Made by a program: the position numbers and the translations under genes. The notes under the pieces were generated by a model, which ran no database searches, was not told the origin of the DNA, and was given only the letters and a program-made list of their open reading frames with translations. Of a stretch of 14,443 nt of DNA, positions 1-9,245 are shown piece after piece (the stretch's first letter is position 1; each line of letters begins with the position of its first letter). Location: positions 1 through 14,443 of the forward strand of contig DCUS01000133.1 in NCBI GenBank assembly GCA_002327885.1. Direction: 5' to 3'. Source of the DNA: Syntrophaceae bacterium UBA2208. GTDB lineage: Bacteria > Desulfobacterota > BSN033 > UBA1163.

Positions 1-2300
1 ATATAAGTATCAAAATATTTTCCTTTCCCTCCAATAGCCAGGGCTTCCCTCAGCGATAGCAAGCAAGCTTCCTCTTCTCCTTGATCCAGGGCAAACAGGG
101 CCTTAGCTAATAAAGCATAAAATTTGGCATTTTTACTTTTAATCATGCTTGCTAAATCAAGAGCCTGGTTAAGGTGTTCTTCCGCCTCCCGGTCCTTACC
201 CAGTTGATGTATTGCATGGCAATTCATTAAATGGCAGATGAATAAACTGAGGGGTGATCCTACATCCATGCTAATTTCTAAGGCTGTTTCCGCATGAACC
301 GCGGCTTCATCAGGGTTTCCTTGAAACAGGGCTACCCGGGTTTTCAGAATATGATAAAAAGATGTATCCCACGGCTTGGAGTGCGTTGACAACCTTTCCA
401 GCATCTTCAGCAACTCGTTAGCCTCATCACCGTCATTAACACTCAGGGAACTCAATGTCCCATGAAATAAAAACATCCTGTCCAGCATATGGATGCCGGT
501 TCTTCGTGATATTTCCAGGCCATCGGATATGGCGTTTAAGCACCTTTCATGAGATCCTGTAAAGCGATAATGGATTGCCTCGGCAAATTTTGTTGTTAAT
601 CTGGCAAGAGGCGAGGCATCCCGGGATTGAACTAACTTTCGCAAGGAGTCAGTGGCAAGCTCCAATTTTGCATATTCTCCAGTAAACATTCGATATAAAA
701 CCTGCCGGAACAAAGCAACCATTTTAACGCTTACATTTGTATGATAGTCTAAAGAAGCGAGCATCCGTTCGGACCACGTTTCGATTTCAGGGTGCTGGGG
801 CTGCCTGATTAACAATGCCGTGAACATACTGTAGGCGACACGAGCTTCGATCTCCCTGGAAGGGAATTCCTTAAAAACTTGCAGTAGTTCCTCAAGCATT
901 GAAATCCACTGATCAAATAGTTTGAAGTCTGAAAGATCAAACCATATGGATTCAACAACCCCTGACCATGATAAAAATATCCCGGGTGGATTTTCTTGGG
1001 TTTTGAATTGTTCAAAAGCCTTCTCAAAAAAGGAACGCGCGAGCAATGGATCGAAGGGCAGACGACATGACCCCATCCAATAAAGAATCCACGGATTGCT
1101 CTCCAGGATTTCCACGGGGAGACTGTTCAGCCAGTCTTCAAGAGGAAGATTTCTCCCCTGTGCTAACATCGATGGGGCGTACTTTGTGATTAAACGAACC
1201 AGTCCATCCCAGTCGTTTGCATCACGGAGAAGTGAAACGGAGGCCTCGGTGTGACCTGCTTCTTCAAGAAGAGTGGCTGCCCGGGAGCATAAGGATGATA
1301 TATTCTCCTTTGTAAATGTGTTCTTGGCACGGGAAAGTAAAAATTCTCTGAAGAGGGGGTGATACTGGTATATGGGCTCGTGGTGGGCATGCATTTCAGT
1401 AAAATAATTTCTTTTGCTCAAGCTCGAAAGGATGCGGCTTGCATGGGATAACTCAGTGAGCTGTTCTGCCATTTTGCCAGTCATCTTGGGAAAGAATGAG
1501 GTCTTAAGGAAAAACTTCTGCATTTCCTTATCCGTTTTATCAAAAAGCTCGGTTCCGAAATAATCAAGAATTTCATCCGAGGTATGCTTCCCAAGTATTT
1601 GGGGCTGAATCCCCCTTCTTAAACTTTCTAACATCAGGACCAATCCGGCTGCCCATCCGTCCGCCATTTCATTCAAATGTTTCACTGTCTCTCTTGAGAG
1701 CTTCTGCTTCGACCGAAGTCGAACCATTCCAACCGATTCCTTAAAAGTGAACCGGAGATCGTCCCATCCCATTACCTCCATCTGATGATTGGCGCGCAGG
1801 CGTATGAAGGCAGGAGGCGGCTCGCTGCGGCTGATCAGGACCACGTTCATCCCTTCCGGAATTCTGGATAACCCATTGAGAATGATTTCATGAAGAAGTA
1901 AATCCTGTGGGACTTCGTGGTAGTTATCAAAAATGAGGGCGGAGGGGATCTTTAGTCGATTGGAAAGCTCTTCAAAATATCGTTGGGTGAATATTGGGAC
2001 ATCCTGGAGATATTCCGGGGTAAGGAGAGGGAGGGATTTTCGAAATCGAGGAGAAGCTCTTTTTGCGGCCTGACCCAGGTAAAAGAAAAAAGTCGCAGGA
2101 TCTGCATCACCGGAGTCTATCTGGTACCACAAGCAGGGAAGTTTGCGAGCTTGGAGATAACTTGCAACAAGAGTCGTCTTCCCACAGCCGGGAGGTCCGG
2201 AGACCCAGATCACCGGATGTTTCCGCATCCGGTCCAGGAGACGAAACAACCGCTTTCTGGGAAAAATGCCTGTGAGGATGGGACGAGTGATTTTGCTCAT
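1..2300 (-). CDS. MalT-like STAND ATPase transcriptional regulator, C-terminal end outside window
   Basis: I translated this frame by hand: it is open without a stop from the ATG at 2300 to the window edge (766 codons), so the gene is partial here and shows no frameshift. Residues 34-44 (SGPPGCGKTTL) form a Walker A motif, followed by the DSGDADPATFFFYL segment typical of MalT/LuxR-type STAND regulators. ALIFDNYHE (about 121-129) is a Walker B-like strand. LISRSEPPP (about 156-164) and DGWAAGLVLM (about 217-226) are further family landmarks. From about residue 330 the protein is alpha-helical and TPR-like. Such proteins are ATP-dependent switches that usually end in a LuxR-type HTH or a BTAD/SARP-like domain; neither is visible, so the output is unknown. 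No Shine-Dalgarno precedes the ATG, but the frame closes six codons upstream (TAG), which fixes the start region. A promoter lies 40 nt upstream. Its first 240 bp are repeated at 4501-4740. Confidence 0.85.
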   Translation of the reverse strand, partial: MSKITRPILTGIFPRKRLFRLLDRMRKHPVIWVSGPPGCGKTTLVASYLQARKLPCLWYQIDSGDADPATFFFYLGQAAKRASPRFRKSLPLLTPEYLQDVPIFTQRYFEELSNRLKIPSALIFDNYHEVPQDLLLHEIILNGLSRIPEGMNVVLISRSEPPPAFIRLRANHQMEVMGWDDLRFTFKESVGMVRLRSKQKLSRETVKHLNEMADGWAAGLVLMLESLRRGIQPQILGKHTSDEILDYFGTELFDKTDKEMQKFFLKTSFFPKMTGKMAEQLTELSHASRILSSLSKRNYFTEMHAHHEPIYQYHPLFREFLLSRAKNTFTKENISSLCSRAATLLEEAGHTEASVSLLRDANDWDGLVRLITKYAPSMLAQGRNLPLEDWLNSLPVEILESNPWILYWMGSCRLPFDPLLARSFFEKAFEQFKTQENPPGIFLSWSGVVESIWFDLSDFKLFDQWISMLEELLQVFKEFPSREIEARVAYSMFTALLIRQPQHPEIETWSERMLASLDYHTNVSVKMVALFRQVLYRMFTGEYAKLELATDSLRKLVQSRDASPLARLTTKFAEAIHYRFTGSHERCLNAISDGLEISRRTGIHMLDRMFLFHGTLSSLSVNDGDEANELLKMLERLSTHSKPWDTSFYHILKTRVALFQGNPDEAAVHAETALEISMDVGSPLSLFICHLMNCHAIHQLGKDREAEEHLNQALDLASMIKSKNAKFYALLAKALFALDQGEEEACLLSLREALAIGGKGKYFDTY

Positions 2301-2339
2301 AGAGATAATAGTGAGCTAAAGTGCCTATGGTCTGAAAAG

Positions 2340-2368
2340 AGTTTATTAAATCCGTGTTAGTGGGTCAA
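2340..2368 (-). promoter_or_regulatory. Candidate sigma70 promoter of the MalT-like regulator
   Basis: On the minus strand TTGACC (2368-2363) is followed after 17 nt by TAAACT (2345-2340). This matches the -35 box at 5 of 6 and the -10 box at 4 of 6 positions with ideal spacing. It would give a leader of about 33 nt before the ATG at 2300. The truncated copy upstream has the same arrangement (TTGACT-17-TAGACT at 4799-4771), which supports function. Confidence 0.55.
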
Positions 2369-2569
2369 TAGAAAATAAAGAGAGGCGAGAAGGGGGTTTT
2401 ATTTTACATTTTCAATAAAAGTCTCCTTAATAGGAATAAAGAAATCAATAGGAATAGAAGGTGAAAGAAGGAGGGCGGCGTCTACCCCAATTGATTGACG
2501 GCACGGAAATATGAACCCGTCCCCAATTTTTTTATCGCTGCCGCTTCAGATAAGGTTTTAGTCTCGGCT
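2369..2569. other. Intergenic region with short repeats and a possible mobile-element end remnant
   Basis: No gene is visible. AATAGGAATA occurs twice as a direct repeat (2429-2438 and 2447-2456). Further right, CCCCAATT occurs twice (2485-2492 and 2521-2528), and between the two copies GACGG (2497-2501) and CCGTC (2517-2521) form an inverted repeat, followed on the plus strand by a T7 run. Read on the minus strand, the segment GGGGACGGGTTCATATTT resembles a phrase I associate from memory with the ends of REP-associated tyrosine transposase loci in deltaproteobacteria. No transposase is present, so this is at most a relic. Confidence 0.35.
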
Positions 2570-3379
2570 TCATTTGACTGGTGTCCACGAGCCGTCGCAG
2601 AAAAATTCGGTGTCAAAACTCGTACCACTAAGCGTTCCGCTTAAACGATACAACTTATTGAAGGAGGAATGCTTGCCAGCCTCTATGGTTGTGACGCTGT
2701 CTTTGCCCCGCATGAGGGCAAGGCACTGCACTGTGGCCTGCATTTTGCCATGACGGATCTTGAGGTTCATCCCGGCAGGGAAATCAGAAGGAGAGAACGG
2801 TTTGACTTGCTCTACCCACGAGTAGCCATGCTCTGGAGTCTCCTTGTCTCCCTCATCACCTTTTTCCACAACATTACCAGGTTGAACAAACCCTGTGGTG
2901 ACCCATTCCATACTCTTGATCTTCTTGAAATTCAGGCCGGCTTCCTTGCCCGCCTTCAGCCAGTCTTCGTTGTCACTCCGATCTTCCATGCTGTAGAAGT
3001 AGAAGGTCGGCAGTGTCATCTTGGCTCCGGGAACTGGGATCACCTCATACGGGCCATTGATCTTGACCCCAATGGTTATGAATGTGCCTTTCCCAACATC
3101 TTTACCATTCACCATTAGTTTGGAACAACTCTTTACCCAGAGCTGAAGATGTGCAGCGCCATTTGGGTCGAGCCACAACTCATATTCTGGCGGAACAACA
3201 GGACGCACAATGACAGGGTCAACAGGAATAGCAGTCGTCTTGGAAATACACTCTAGGCGGATGGTATGTGATTTCAATTCCTGTCGCACTGACTGGGAAC
3301 TACTGATGCCCGGGTTAAGCATGAAGTTGAGAAAGACCAGCGACGCAATGATTACCAGGAGAGGCGTCTTTGTCTGCAT
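2570..3379 (-). CDS. Exported protein of unknown function
   Basis: This 269-residue protein begins with a clear signal-peptide-like segment: Lys4, then a hydrophobic stretch at about residues 6-20, then a Ser-rich region near 26-30. No lipobox is visible, so periplasmic or secreted location is the simplest reading. The mature part has four cysteines (in ECISK, SCSK, QCLAL and FFCDG), enough for two disulfides, and ends in a Trp-containing tail. I recognise no family or catalytic motif. The ATG at 3379 is well supported by AAGGAG six nt upstream. A weak promoter-like pair (AAGACA-16-TATTAC) lies about 60 nt before it. The gene lies between the two repeats of the regulator gene and appears to be transcribed alone. 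Confidence 0.75.
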   Translation of the reverse strand: MQTKTPLLVIIASLVFLNFMLNPGISSSQSVRQELKSHTIRLECISKTTAIPVDPVIVRPVVPPEYELWLDPNGAAHLQLWVKSCSKLMVNGKDVGKGTFITIGVKINGPYEVIPVPGAKMTLPTFYFYSMEDRSDNEDWLKAGKEAGLNFKKIKSMEWVTTGFVQPGNVVEKGDEGDKETPEHGYSWVEQVKPFSPSDFPAGMNLKIRHGKMQATVQCLALMRGKDSVTTIEAGKHSSFNKLYRLSGTLSGTSFDTEFFCDGSWTPVK

Positions 3380-3846
3380 GATTATCTCCTTCTCACACTT
3401 GATAGGAACTCGATTTGAGTAATAGTGATGAGACCTTGATTGTCTTAAAAATACAAAAAAGGTAACACTTTAGCCCTTTGGAAGATGAACCTACGCAAGT
3501 AACCAAAACCTTAAATTCACCTCAACCCCCGTTTGTAATTTGTGAATGCTTTTTTCCACAACCCCCACAAGGCTCTTGGGATTGTCCTTTTCAAAACGGT
3601 AAATATGGACGATATAACTGGCAAAAACTATCGAGGTTGACAGAAAAAACTTCTTTCGTTCTTCCACTCTTTCCTCTATCAATTGAGGTGTGGCTTGTGA
3701 ATTATCCTTACCACAAAGCAATTACAGATTGCATACATATTGAATGAAAGGGGAGGAAGGGCGATGGGGAGAAACGGAGAAGGGTAGAAAAGGATTACGG
3801 CTCAATGGTAAAGAAACACGTCAGATCCATAGGTTATATGTTCATA
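3380..3846. other. 467-nt stretch with no supported gene
   Basis: I find no convincing coding sequence here. Open frames of 60-89 codons exist on both strands (plus 3478-3747, minus 3491-3721, plus 3744-3926). They overlap one another and lack good ribosome binding sites. The minus one would need a TTG start directly after an in-frame TAA. No tRNA-like fold, tandem repeat or strong terminator is evident. The part nearest 3380 holds the leader and probable promoter of the exported protein gene. Confidence 0.5.
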
Positions 3847-4062
3847 CTATCTCTTCAGAAATGGATCCGAATACGTGCTCCACTCTGTATCTCGCAATTC
3901 TTTTCCCCCTTGTTTGTTTATTTTAAAAGGCATATCTTTGTCTATGAAATCAAGCTCAGCCCCATTTGGTAAGGATTCTATTTTGTCTGGATGGTCAATA
4001 AGATATTTTACAAAATCGAAAGTCATCCCGATATTTCTCTCAACATATTCCTTTTTTGTCAT
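3847..4062 (-). CDS. Small DUF5647-like protein
   Basis: This 71-residue protein has the pattern N-x5-FDFxxYLxxHPDxxxxLPNGAELDFI at about residues 9-41. From memory this resembles the DUF5647 family, whose function is unknown; the match is by eye only. The C-terminal 30 residues (KINKQGGKELRDTEW onward) are polar and do not look typical, so the protein may be shortened or divergent there. The ATG at 4062 is preceded by AAGGGA at suitable distance, lying inside the end of the upstream gene. The TGA of that gene (4067-4069) is only 4 nt before the ATG, so the two are very probably translationally coupled. Close pairing of two tiny genes recalls toxin-antitoxin organisation, but no toxin fold is visible in either. 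Confidence 0.65.
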   Translation of the reverse strand: MTKKEYVERNIGMTFDFVKYLIDHPDKIESLPNGAELDFIDKDMPFKINKQGGKELRDTEWSTYSDPFLKR

Positions 4063-4066
4063 TATT

Positions 4067-4357
4067 TCATCCCTTTCTTAAATTAGAAAGTCGCTTATCC
4101 AGTTCGGAAAAAGAAATTTTAACAAGAGCGCGTGTTTCTAAATGCTGACGTTCATTCTCTTTCTCCAAATGGTCAAGCCTCGTTTCTATTCGGTCAAGTC
4201 TTTGTATCATTCCCGAATGTCCTTCGGTTAAAAGTTTTATTTGATCAATTAACCCTTCGGAGATAAGATGAAATTGATGGATTATCTCTTCTTTAAAGTT
4301 TTGTAAGTCTCTCTTTATCATGCTGTCCTTAATTATGCCCTCTTTCCGAACCCCCAT
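4067..4357 (-). CDS. Small coiled-coil protein of unknown function
   Basis: This 96-residue protein is almost entirely charged and helical. Residues about 25-85 have heptad-like spacing of Leu/Ile (ISEGLIDQIKLLTEG, then RLDRIETRLDHLEKENE), which predicts a coiled coil and oligomerisation. No membrane segment or catalytic motif is seen. The ATG at 4357 has AGAGGA about 8 nt upstream, which favours it over the internal Met13. It is the first gene of a two-gene unit with the DUF5647-like gene, from which it is separated by 4 nt. A weak -35-like TTGACT (4428-4423) lies upstream, but no good -10 box follows. Its role is unknown; a partner or scaffold for the downstream product is an inference from the coupling. 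Confidence 0.7.
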   Translation of the reverse strand: MGVRKEGIIKDSMIKRDLQNFKEEIIHQFHLISEGLIDQIKLLTEGHSGMIQRLDRIETRLDHLEKENERQHLETRALVKISFSELDKRLSNLRKG

Positions 4358-4433
4358 GCTGAATTTCCTCTTTTCTACATTCTTTACTGATGCGGTTTTA
4401 AGATGGCATATAATTTAAAATCAGTCAAGGATT

Positions 4434-4739
4434 TTAGTGTCCTTCCATTGGGATTTGATTTTTGCCAAAAATCTCCCAAGAGGAAACCTCCCCTCTCTCT
4501 TTGGCGGCCTGAGCCAGGTAAAAGAAAAAAGTCGCCGGATCTGCATCACCGGAGTCTATCTGGTACCACAAGCAGGGAAGTTTGCGAGCTTGGAGATAAC
4601 TTGCAACAAGGGTGGTCTTCCCACAACCGGGAGGTCCGGAGACCCAGATCAGCGGATGTTTCCGCATCCGGTCCAGGAGACGAAACAACCGCTTCCTGGG
4701 AAAAACCCCCGTAAGGATGGGACGGGTTACCTTGCTCAT
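4434..4739 (-). pseudogene. Truncated copy of the MalT-like regulator (N-terminal 80 residues only)
   Basis: The first ~80 residues match the large regulator at the left edge almost exactly, including the Walker A motif GPPGCGKTT and the DSGDADPATFFFYL segment. After QAAK the sequence switches to an unrelated 20-residue tail (ending in NQIPMEGH) and a stop. The ATPase domain lacks Walker B and everything beyond, so a functional STAND protein is impossible. The promoter and start codon are retained, so a 101-residue peptide may still be made. Most differences from the full copy within the first 80 codons are silent or conservative (for example Ile to Val), indicating recent duplication or gene conversion. 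Confidence 0.75.
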
Positions 4740-4740
4740 A
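4501..4740 (-). repeat. Direct repeat, second copy of 2062-2301
   Basis: Aligning 4501-4740 with 2062-2301 by eye gives a constant offset of 2439 nt, no gaps and about 16 mismatches in 240 positions (roughly 93% identity). Both copies have the same orientation. Similarity stops abruptly at the start codon on one side and after codon 80 on the other. The repeats enclose the exported protein gene and the small gene pair; recombination between them would delete about 2.4 kb. Confidence 0.85.
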
Positions 4741-4770
4741 GGTTTTGGAAAAGTATTTTGTTATGAGACC

Positions 4771-4799
4771 AGTCTATAAAACCTGCATCATGGAGTCAA
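4771..4799 (-). promoter_or_regulatory. Candidate sigma70 promoter of the truncated regulator copy
   Basis: On the minus strand TTGACT (4799-4794) and TAGACT (4776-4771) are separated by 17 nt, each close to consensus. The -10 box lies 32 nt before the ATG at 4739. Layout parallels the promoter of the intact paralogue although the intervening bases differ, so the sites seem to be kept independently of the duplicated block. Confidence 0.5.
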
Positions 4800-4894
4800 C
4801 AGAATAAGGTTCAGGTGGGGGATGAGAGGAAATAAAAAACTCCCAATCATAAATCGGTCGAGGGATCGAGTGATTTTCTACCTTAATGGAGCAA

Positions 4895-4916
4895 GAAAAA
4901 TTGGAATTAGCCAACT
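4895..4916 (-). terminator. Weak candidate terminator at the end of the ATP synthase operon
   Basis: On the minus strand AGTTGG and CCAATT can pair around the loop CTAATT (one G-T wobble), and the 3' arm runs directly into a T5 tract. The atpC stop codon sits in the loop. The stem is short and AT-rich, so it may only attenuate. A second imperfect hairpin (AATC/GATT outer, TCGA/TCGA inner) followed by a T6 run lies near 4836-4875 and could act with it. Confidence 0.3.
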
Positions 4917-5332
4917 CTTGGGGGCTGACGCCGTCTCCTCTCGGCCACCTTCAATCTGGCCAAGGAACGGCGAAGAGCTGCCTCAGCCCTAGCTCCTTCA
5001 ACGCTTAAAGGCGCTGCTTTCATCGTCTCTTGAGCACGCTTTTTGGCTTCCTCAGCACGGGCGATATCAATTTCATCGATCCGTTCACAGGCATCGGCCA
5101 GGATAATCACTTTATCAGGACGGACTTCAAGGAAGCCCCCACTGATGGCAAGATATTCTTCTTCCTTATCCTTTCGGATCATTAAATCCCCGGGATGAAG
5201 CATGGTCATCAAAGGGGCATGATGGGGGAGAATGCCCAATTGTCCCTCCACCCCCCAGGCTACTAGGGCATCGATATCATCCGAATAGACCAATCTCTCA
5301 GCAGTAACAATTTCTAATCTAAATGTTGCCAC
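4907..5332 (-). CDS. atpC: F1Fo ATP synthase epsilon subunit
   Basis: This 141-residue protein is the epsilon subunit of the F1 central stalk, which couples rotation to catalysis and inhibits ATP hydrolysis. The N-terminal beta-sandwich (about 1-85) shows the family phrases VEGQLGILPHHAPL and LAISGGFLEV. The C-terminal helical hairpin (about 88-135) contains ARAEAALRRSLARLKVAERRR. Length is normal. It begins with GTG at 5332, only 2 nt after the atpD stop; AAAGGG in the last codons of atpD serves as ribosome binding site. It is the last gene of the operon. Confidence 0.96.
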   Translation of the reverse strand: MATFRLEIVTAERLVYSDDIDALVAWGVEGQLGILPHHAPLMTMLHPGDLMIRKDKEEEYLAISGGFLEVRPDKVIILADACERIDEIDIARAEEAKKRAQETMKAAPLSVEGARAEAALRRSLARLKVAERRRRQPPRVG

Positions 5333-5334
5333 AA

Positions 5335-6726
<1,392 letters not shown>

Positions 6727-6865
6727 TTCTTTGCTCCTTGCTCTTTACTCAGAAATCAAAAGACTGATTGTCAAAAGGTAAGGCTAAGGATGCCGGACCC
6801 TTTAACTGTTTACAAAACTGGCCTCGTAACCCTAACCCAAAGACTATTTTGATCATTGATAGGTC

Positions 6866-7726
6866 TTATGCCGTTAAGGCTTCAGCCCCCCCGCTGATAT
6901 CACAGATTTCTTTAGTGATCATCTCCTGTCTTACTTTATTTAAGGATAAGGTTAAGTCTTTGATAAGATCTTCGGCATTGTCGCCTGCGTTTCGCATCGC
7001 CACCATCCGGGCGGACTGTTCACTGGCAATGAGTTCAAGAATAGCGTGATAGACCTCCATTTCTACAAATCGGGGCAACAAATCGTTCAAGACCGAAAAA
7101 GGATTGGGCTCATAAATATATTCCGCCACTTGTCCGGGTGGGAGCTTTGCTGGCTCAATCGGAAGCAATGTTTGTATCGTAGGTTTCTGGACCATAGTGC
7201 TGATAAAGTCGGGATAGGCAAGATAGATTAAATCCACCTCCCCCTTGCTATAGTCATCTATCACCAAATGCGAAATGGGCATGGTGTCCTGCATCGTGGG
7301 CCGATCGCTGATCCCGGAGAATTCTGCTCGTACCTCCAGTTTGGAAATTCGAGCGAAGGCTCTCGCCTTGCGCCCCACCGTAATCACCGTCACAGGGACT
7401 TTTTGCTGTAGGATGAAGTCGGCGACCATGCGGTTCAAGTTCGTATTCAATCCACCACATAATCCCCGATCGGTTCCGATATGGACGATGCAAATTTTTT
7501 TTACATCTCGTTTCTGGAACAATGGAAGGGTTTTTCCCTTGATGCGGGGTTCGATGGCGAGATCCGCAATCACCTGGCGTATTTTTTCCGTATAAGGCCG
7601 CCCGGCCAGTGCCCGCTGCTGGGTTCTTCGCATTTTAGCGGTCGCCACCATCTCCATGGCGCGGACAATCTTTGTTGTCCCCTGGATACTCCGGATGCGG
7701 CGGCGTAGGATTTGAATGTTTGCCAT
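6866..7726 (-). CDS. atpG: F1Fo ATP synthase gamma subunit
   Basis: This 286-residue protein is the rotating central shaft of F1. The N-terminal helix has the family signature RRRIRSIQGTTKIVRAMEMV, and the C-terminal helix has SEQSARMVAMRNAGDNAEDL followed by ITKEICDISGGAEAL. The middle Rossmann-like domain includes DRGLCGGLN (about 87-95). Length is normal and I see no inserted redox loop of the chloroplast type. It starts 10 nt after the atpA stop, consistent with cotranscription. Confidence 0.96.
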   Translation of the reverse strand: MANIQILRRRIRSIQGTTKIVRAMEMVATAKMRRTQQRALAGRPYTEKIRQVIADLAIEPRIKGKTLPLFQKRDVKKICIVHIGTDRGLCGGLNTNLNRMVADFILQQKVPVTVITVGRKARAFARISKLEVRAEFSGISDRPTMQDTMPISHLVIDDYSKGEVDLIYLAYPDFISTMVQKPTIQTLLPIEPAKLPPGQVAEYIYEPNPFSVLNDLLPRFVEMEVYHAILELIASEQSARMVAMRNAGDNAEDLIKDLTLSLNKVRQEMITKEICDISGGAEALTA

Positions 7727-7736
7727 GATCGAGCTC

Positions 7737-9245
7737 TCAGGCAGCCTGCTTCTTGTATTCTGTGATCGCTGCTTTCAAACGGTTTTCTGTTTCTGGTTTT
7801 ATTTCATTATCCGTCATGATCTGCTTCTCAATATCCTGGCAATTCGTTTCCATAAAACGGTGGAAGTTTTCTTCCCATGAGATCACCTTCTCCACTGGAA
7901 CATCATCGAGATAACCATTGGTGACGGCATAAAGAATGCTTGACTGCTTTCCAAGGGACATGGGGGTATTGACAGGTTGCTTCAATATTTCGGTAATGCG
8001 GAGGCCTCGCTCCAGTTGGTCCCTGGTCGCCTTATCCAATTCCTCACTTCCAAACTTTGCAAAGGCTTCTAATTCGCGAAATTGGGCGAGCTCCAATCTC
8101 AGTTTCCCAGCAACCTGTCTCATTGCTTTCCTTTGAGCAGAGCCACCGACCCGGGAAACGGATAATCCCACATTGATGGCCGGACGGACCCCGGCATTAA
8201 ATAGGTCGGGTTCGAGATAGATTTGCCCATCGGTGATGGAAATGACATTGGTTGGGATATAGGCAGACATATCTCCCAATTGAGTCTCAATGATAGGCAG
8301 GGCAGTCAGCGAGCCACCTCCAAATTCTGGTGCTAATTTTGCTGCCCTTTCCAGAAGTCGGCTATGGAGATAAAAAATGTCTCCGGGATAAGCCTCACGA
8401 CCCGGCGGACGACGCAACAGAAGCGATAATTGGCGATAAGCCCAGGCATGCTTATAAAGGTCGTCATAGATAATTAAGGCATCTTTCCCCTGTTCCATGT
8501 ATTCCTCACCCATGGCACAGCCTGCATAGGGTGCGATATATTGGAGAGGAGCTGGGTCGGAAGAAGCTGCCGCTACCACAATCGTATATTCCATGGCTCC
8601 AAACTTCTCCAAGCTCGCTATCGCCTGAGCGACTTTGGATGTTTTTTGTCCGACAGCCACGTAGATACAAATCATGTTTTGACCCTTCTGAGCAATGATC
8701 GTATCGAGGACGATGGCTGACTTACCGGTAAACCGGTCCCCAATGATGAGTTCCCGTTGCCCTCGACCAATAGGAATCATGCTATCAATGGCCTTAATCC
8801 CTGTCATGACAGGTGTGTTCACAGGTTGCCTTTTCGTCACGTCTGGCGCCACTATCTCTACTGGGCGGGTCTTCTCAAATTTAATGGGACCTTTCCCATC
8901 AAGAGGTCGACCCAGTGGGTCCACAACTCTTCCTGTCAGGCCATCACCGACAGGGACCTCGATGACCCTTCCTGTCGCCTTAACCTCATCTCCCTCTTTA
9001 ATCTTGCTGCATTCGCCAAGAATTACCGCTCCGACATTGTCCTCCTCTAAGTTTAAGGCCAGGCCTGTAATATCATGAGGGAATTGGATCAATTCATTGT
9101 AGGCCACTTGTCCTAAACCATGGATACGGGCGATTCCATCCCCCACTTCGATCACCGTCCCCACATTGGTTACAGTGACTGCGGCCCCAAAACGCTCAAT
9201 CTGCTCCTTAATGACTGCAACAATATTTTGTTCCCGGGTTGCCAT
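7737..9245 (-). CDS. atpA: F1Fo ATP synthase alpha subunit, with atypical P-loop
   Basis: This 502-residue protein is the non-catalytic nucleotide-binding subunit of F1. The beta-barrel domain (about 25-95), nucleotide domain and C-terminal helical domain are all present. The P-loop at 169-176 reads GDRFTGKS where the family has GDRQTGKT; I checked the codons (TTT for Phe172, TCA for Ser176). The Walker B region is IIYDDLYKHAWAYRQ (258-272) instead of the usual DDL(S/T)K(Q/H)AVAYRQ. The arginine finger Arg365 in SVSRVGG and the stretch RRPPGREAYPGD (278-289) are conserved, so support of catalysis in beta should be intact. The ATG at 9245 fits the family N-terminus. An unusually long spacer separates it from atpH. 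Confidence 0.97.
   Translation of the reverse strand: MATREQNIVAVIKEQIERFGAAVTVTNVGTVIEVGDGIARIHGLGQVAYNELIQFPHDITGLALNLEEDNVGAVILGECSKIKEGDEVKATGRVIEVPVGDGLTGRVVDPLGRPLDGKGPIKFEKTRPVEIVAPDVTKRQPVNTPVMTGIKAIDSMIPIGRGQRELIIGDRFTGKSAIVLDTIIAQKGQNMICIYVAVGQKTSKVAQAIASLEKFGAMEYTIVVAAASSDPAPLQYIAPYAGCAMGEEYMEQGKDALIIYDDLYKHAWAYRQLSLLLRRPPGREAYPGDIFYLHSRLLERAAKLAPEFGGGSLTALPIIETQLGDMSAYIPTNVISITDGQIYLEPDLFNAGVRPAINVGLSVSRVGGSAQRKAMRQVAGKLRLELAQFRELEAFAKFGSEELDKATRDQLERGLRITEILKQPVNTPMSLGKQSSILYAVTNGYLDDVPVEKVISWEENFHRFMETNCQDIEKQIMTDNEIKPETENRLKAAITEYKKQAA

Noticed and set aside
1..2300. Idea that the MalT-like gene is broken by frameshifts because no complete frame is evident
   Set aside because: Hand translation gave one continuous frame to the window edge; it only lacks a stop inside the window.
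3478..3747. Plus-strand 89-codon frame and the overlapping minus-strand 76-codon frame at 3491-3721
   Set aside because: They occupy the same DNA on opposite strands, neither has a convincing ribosome binding site, and the minus one needs a TTG start right after an in-frame stop. No family features are visible.
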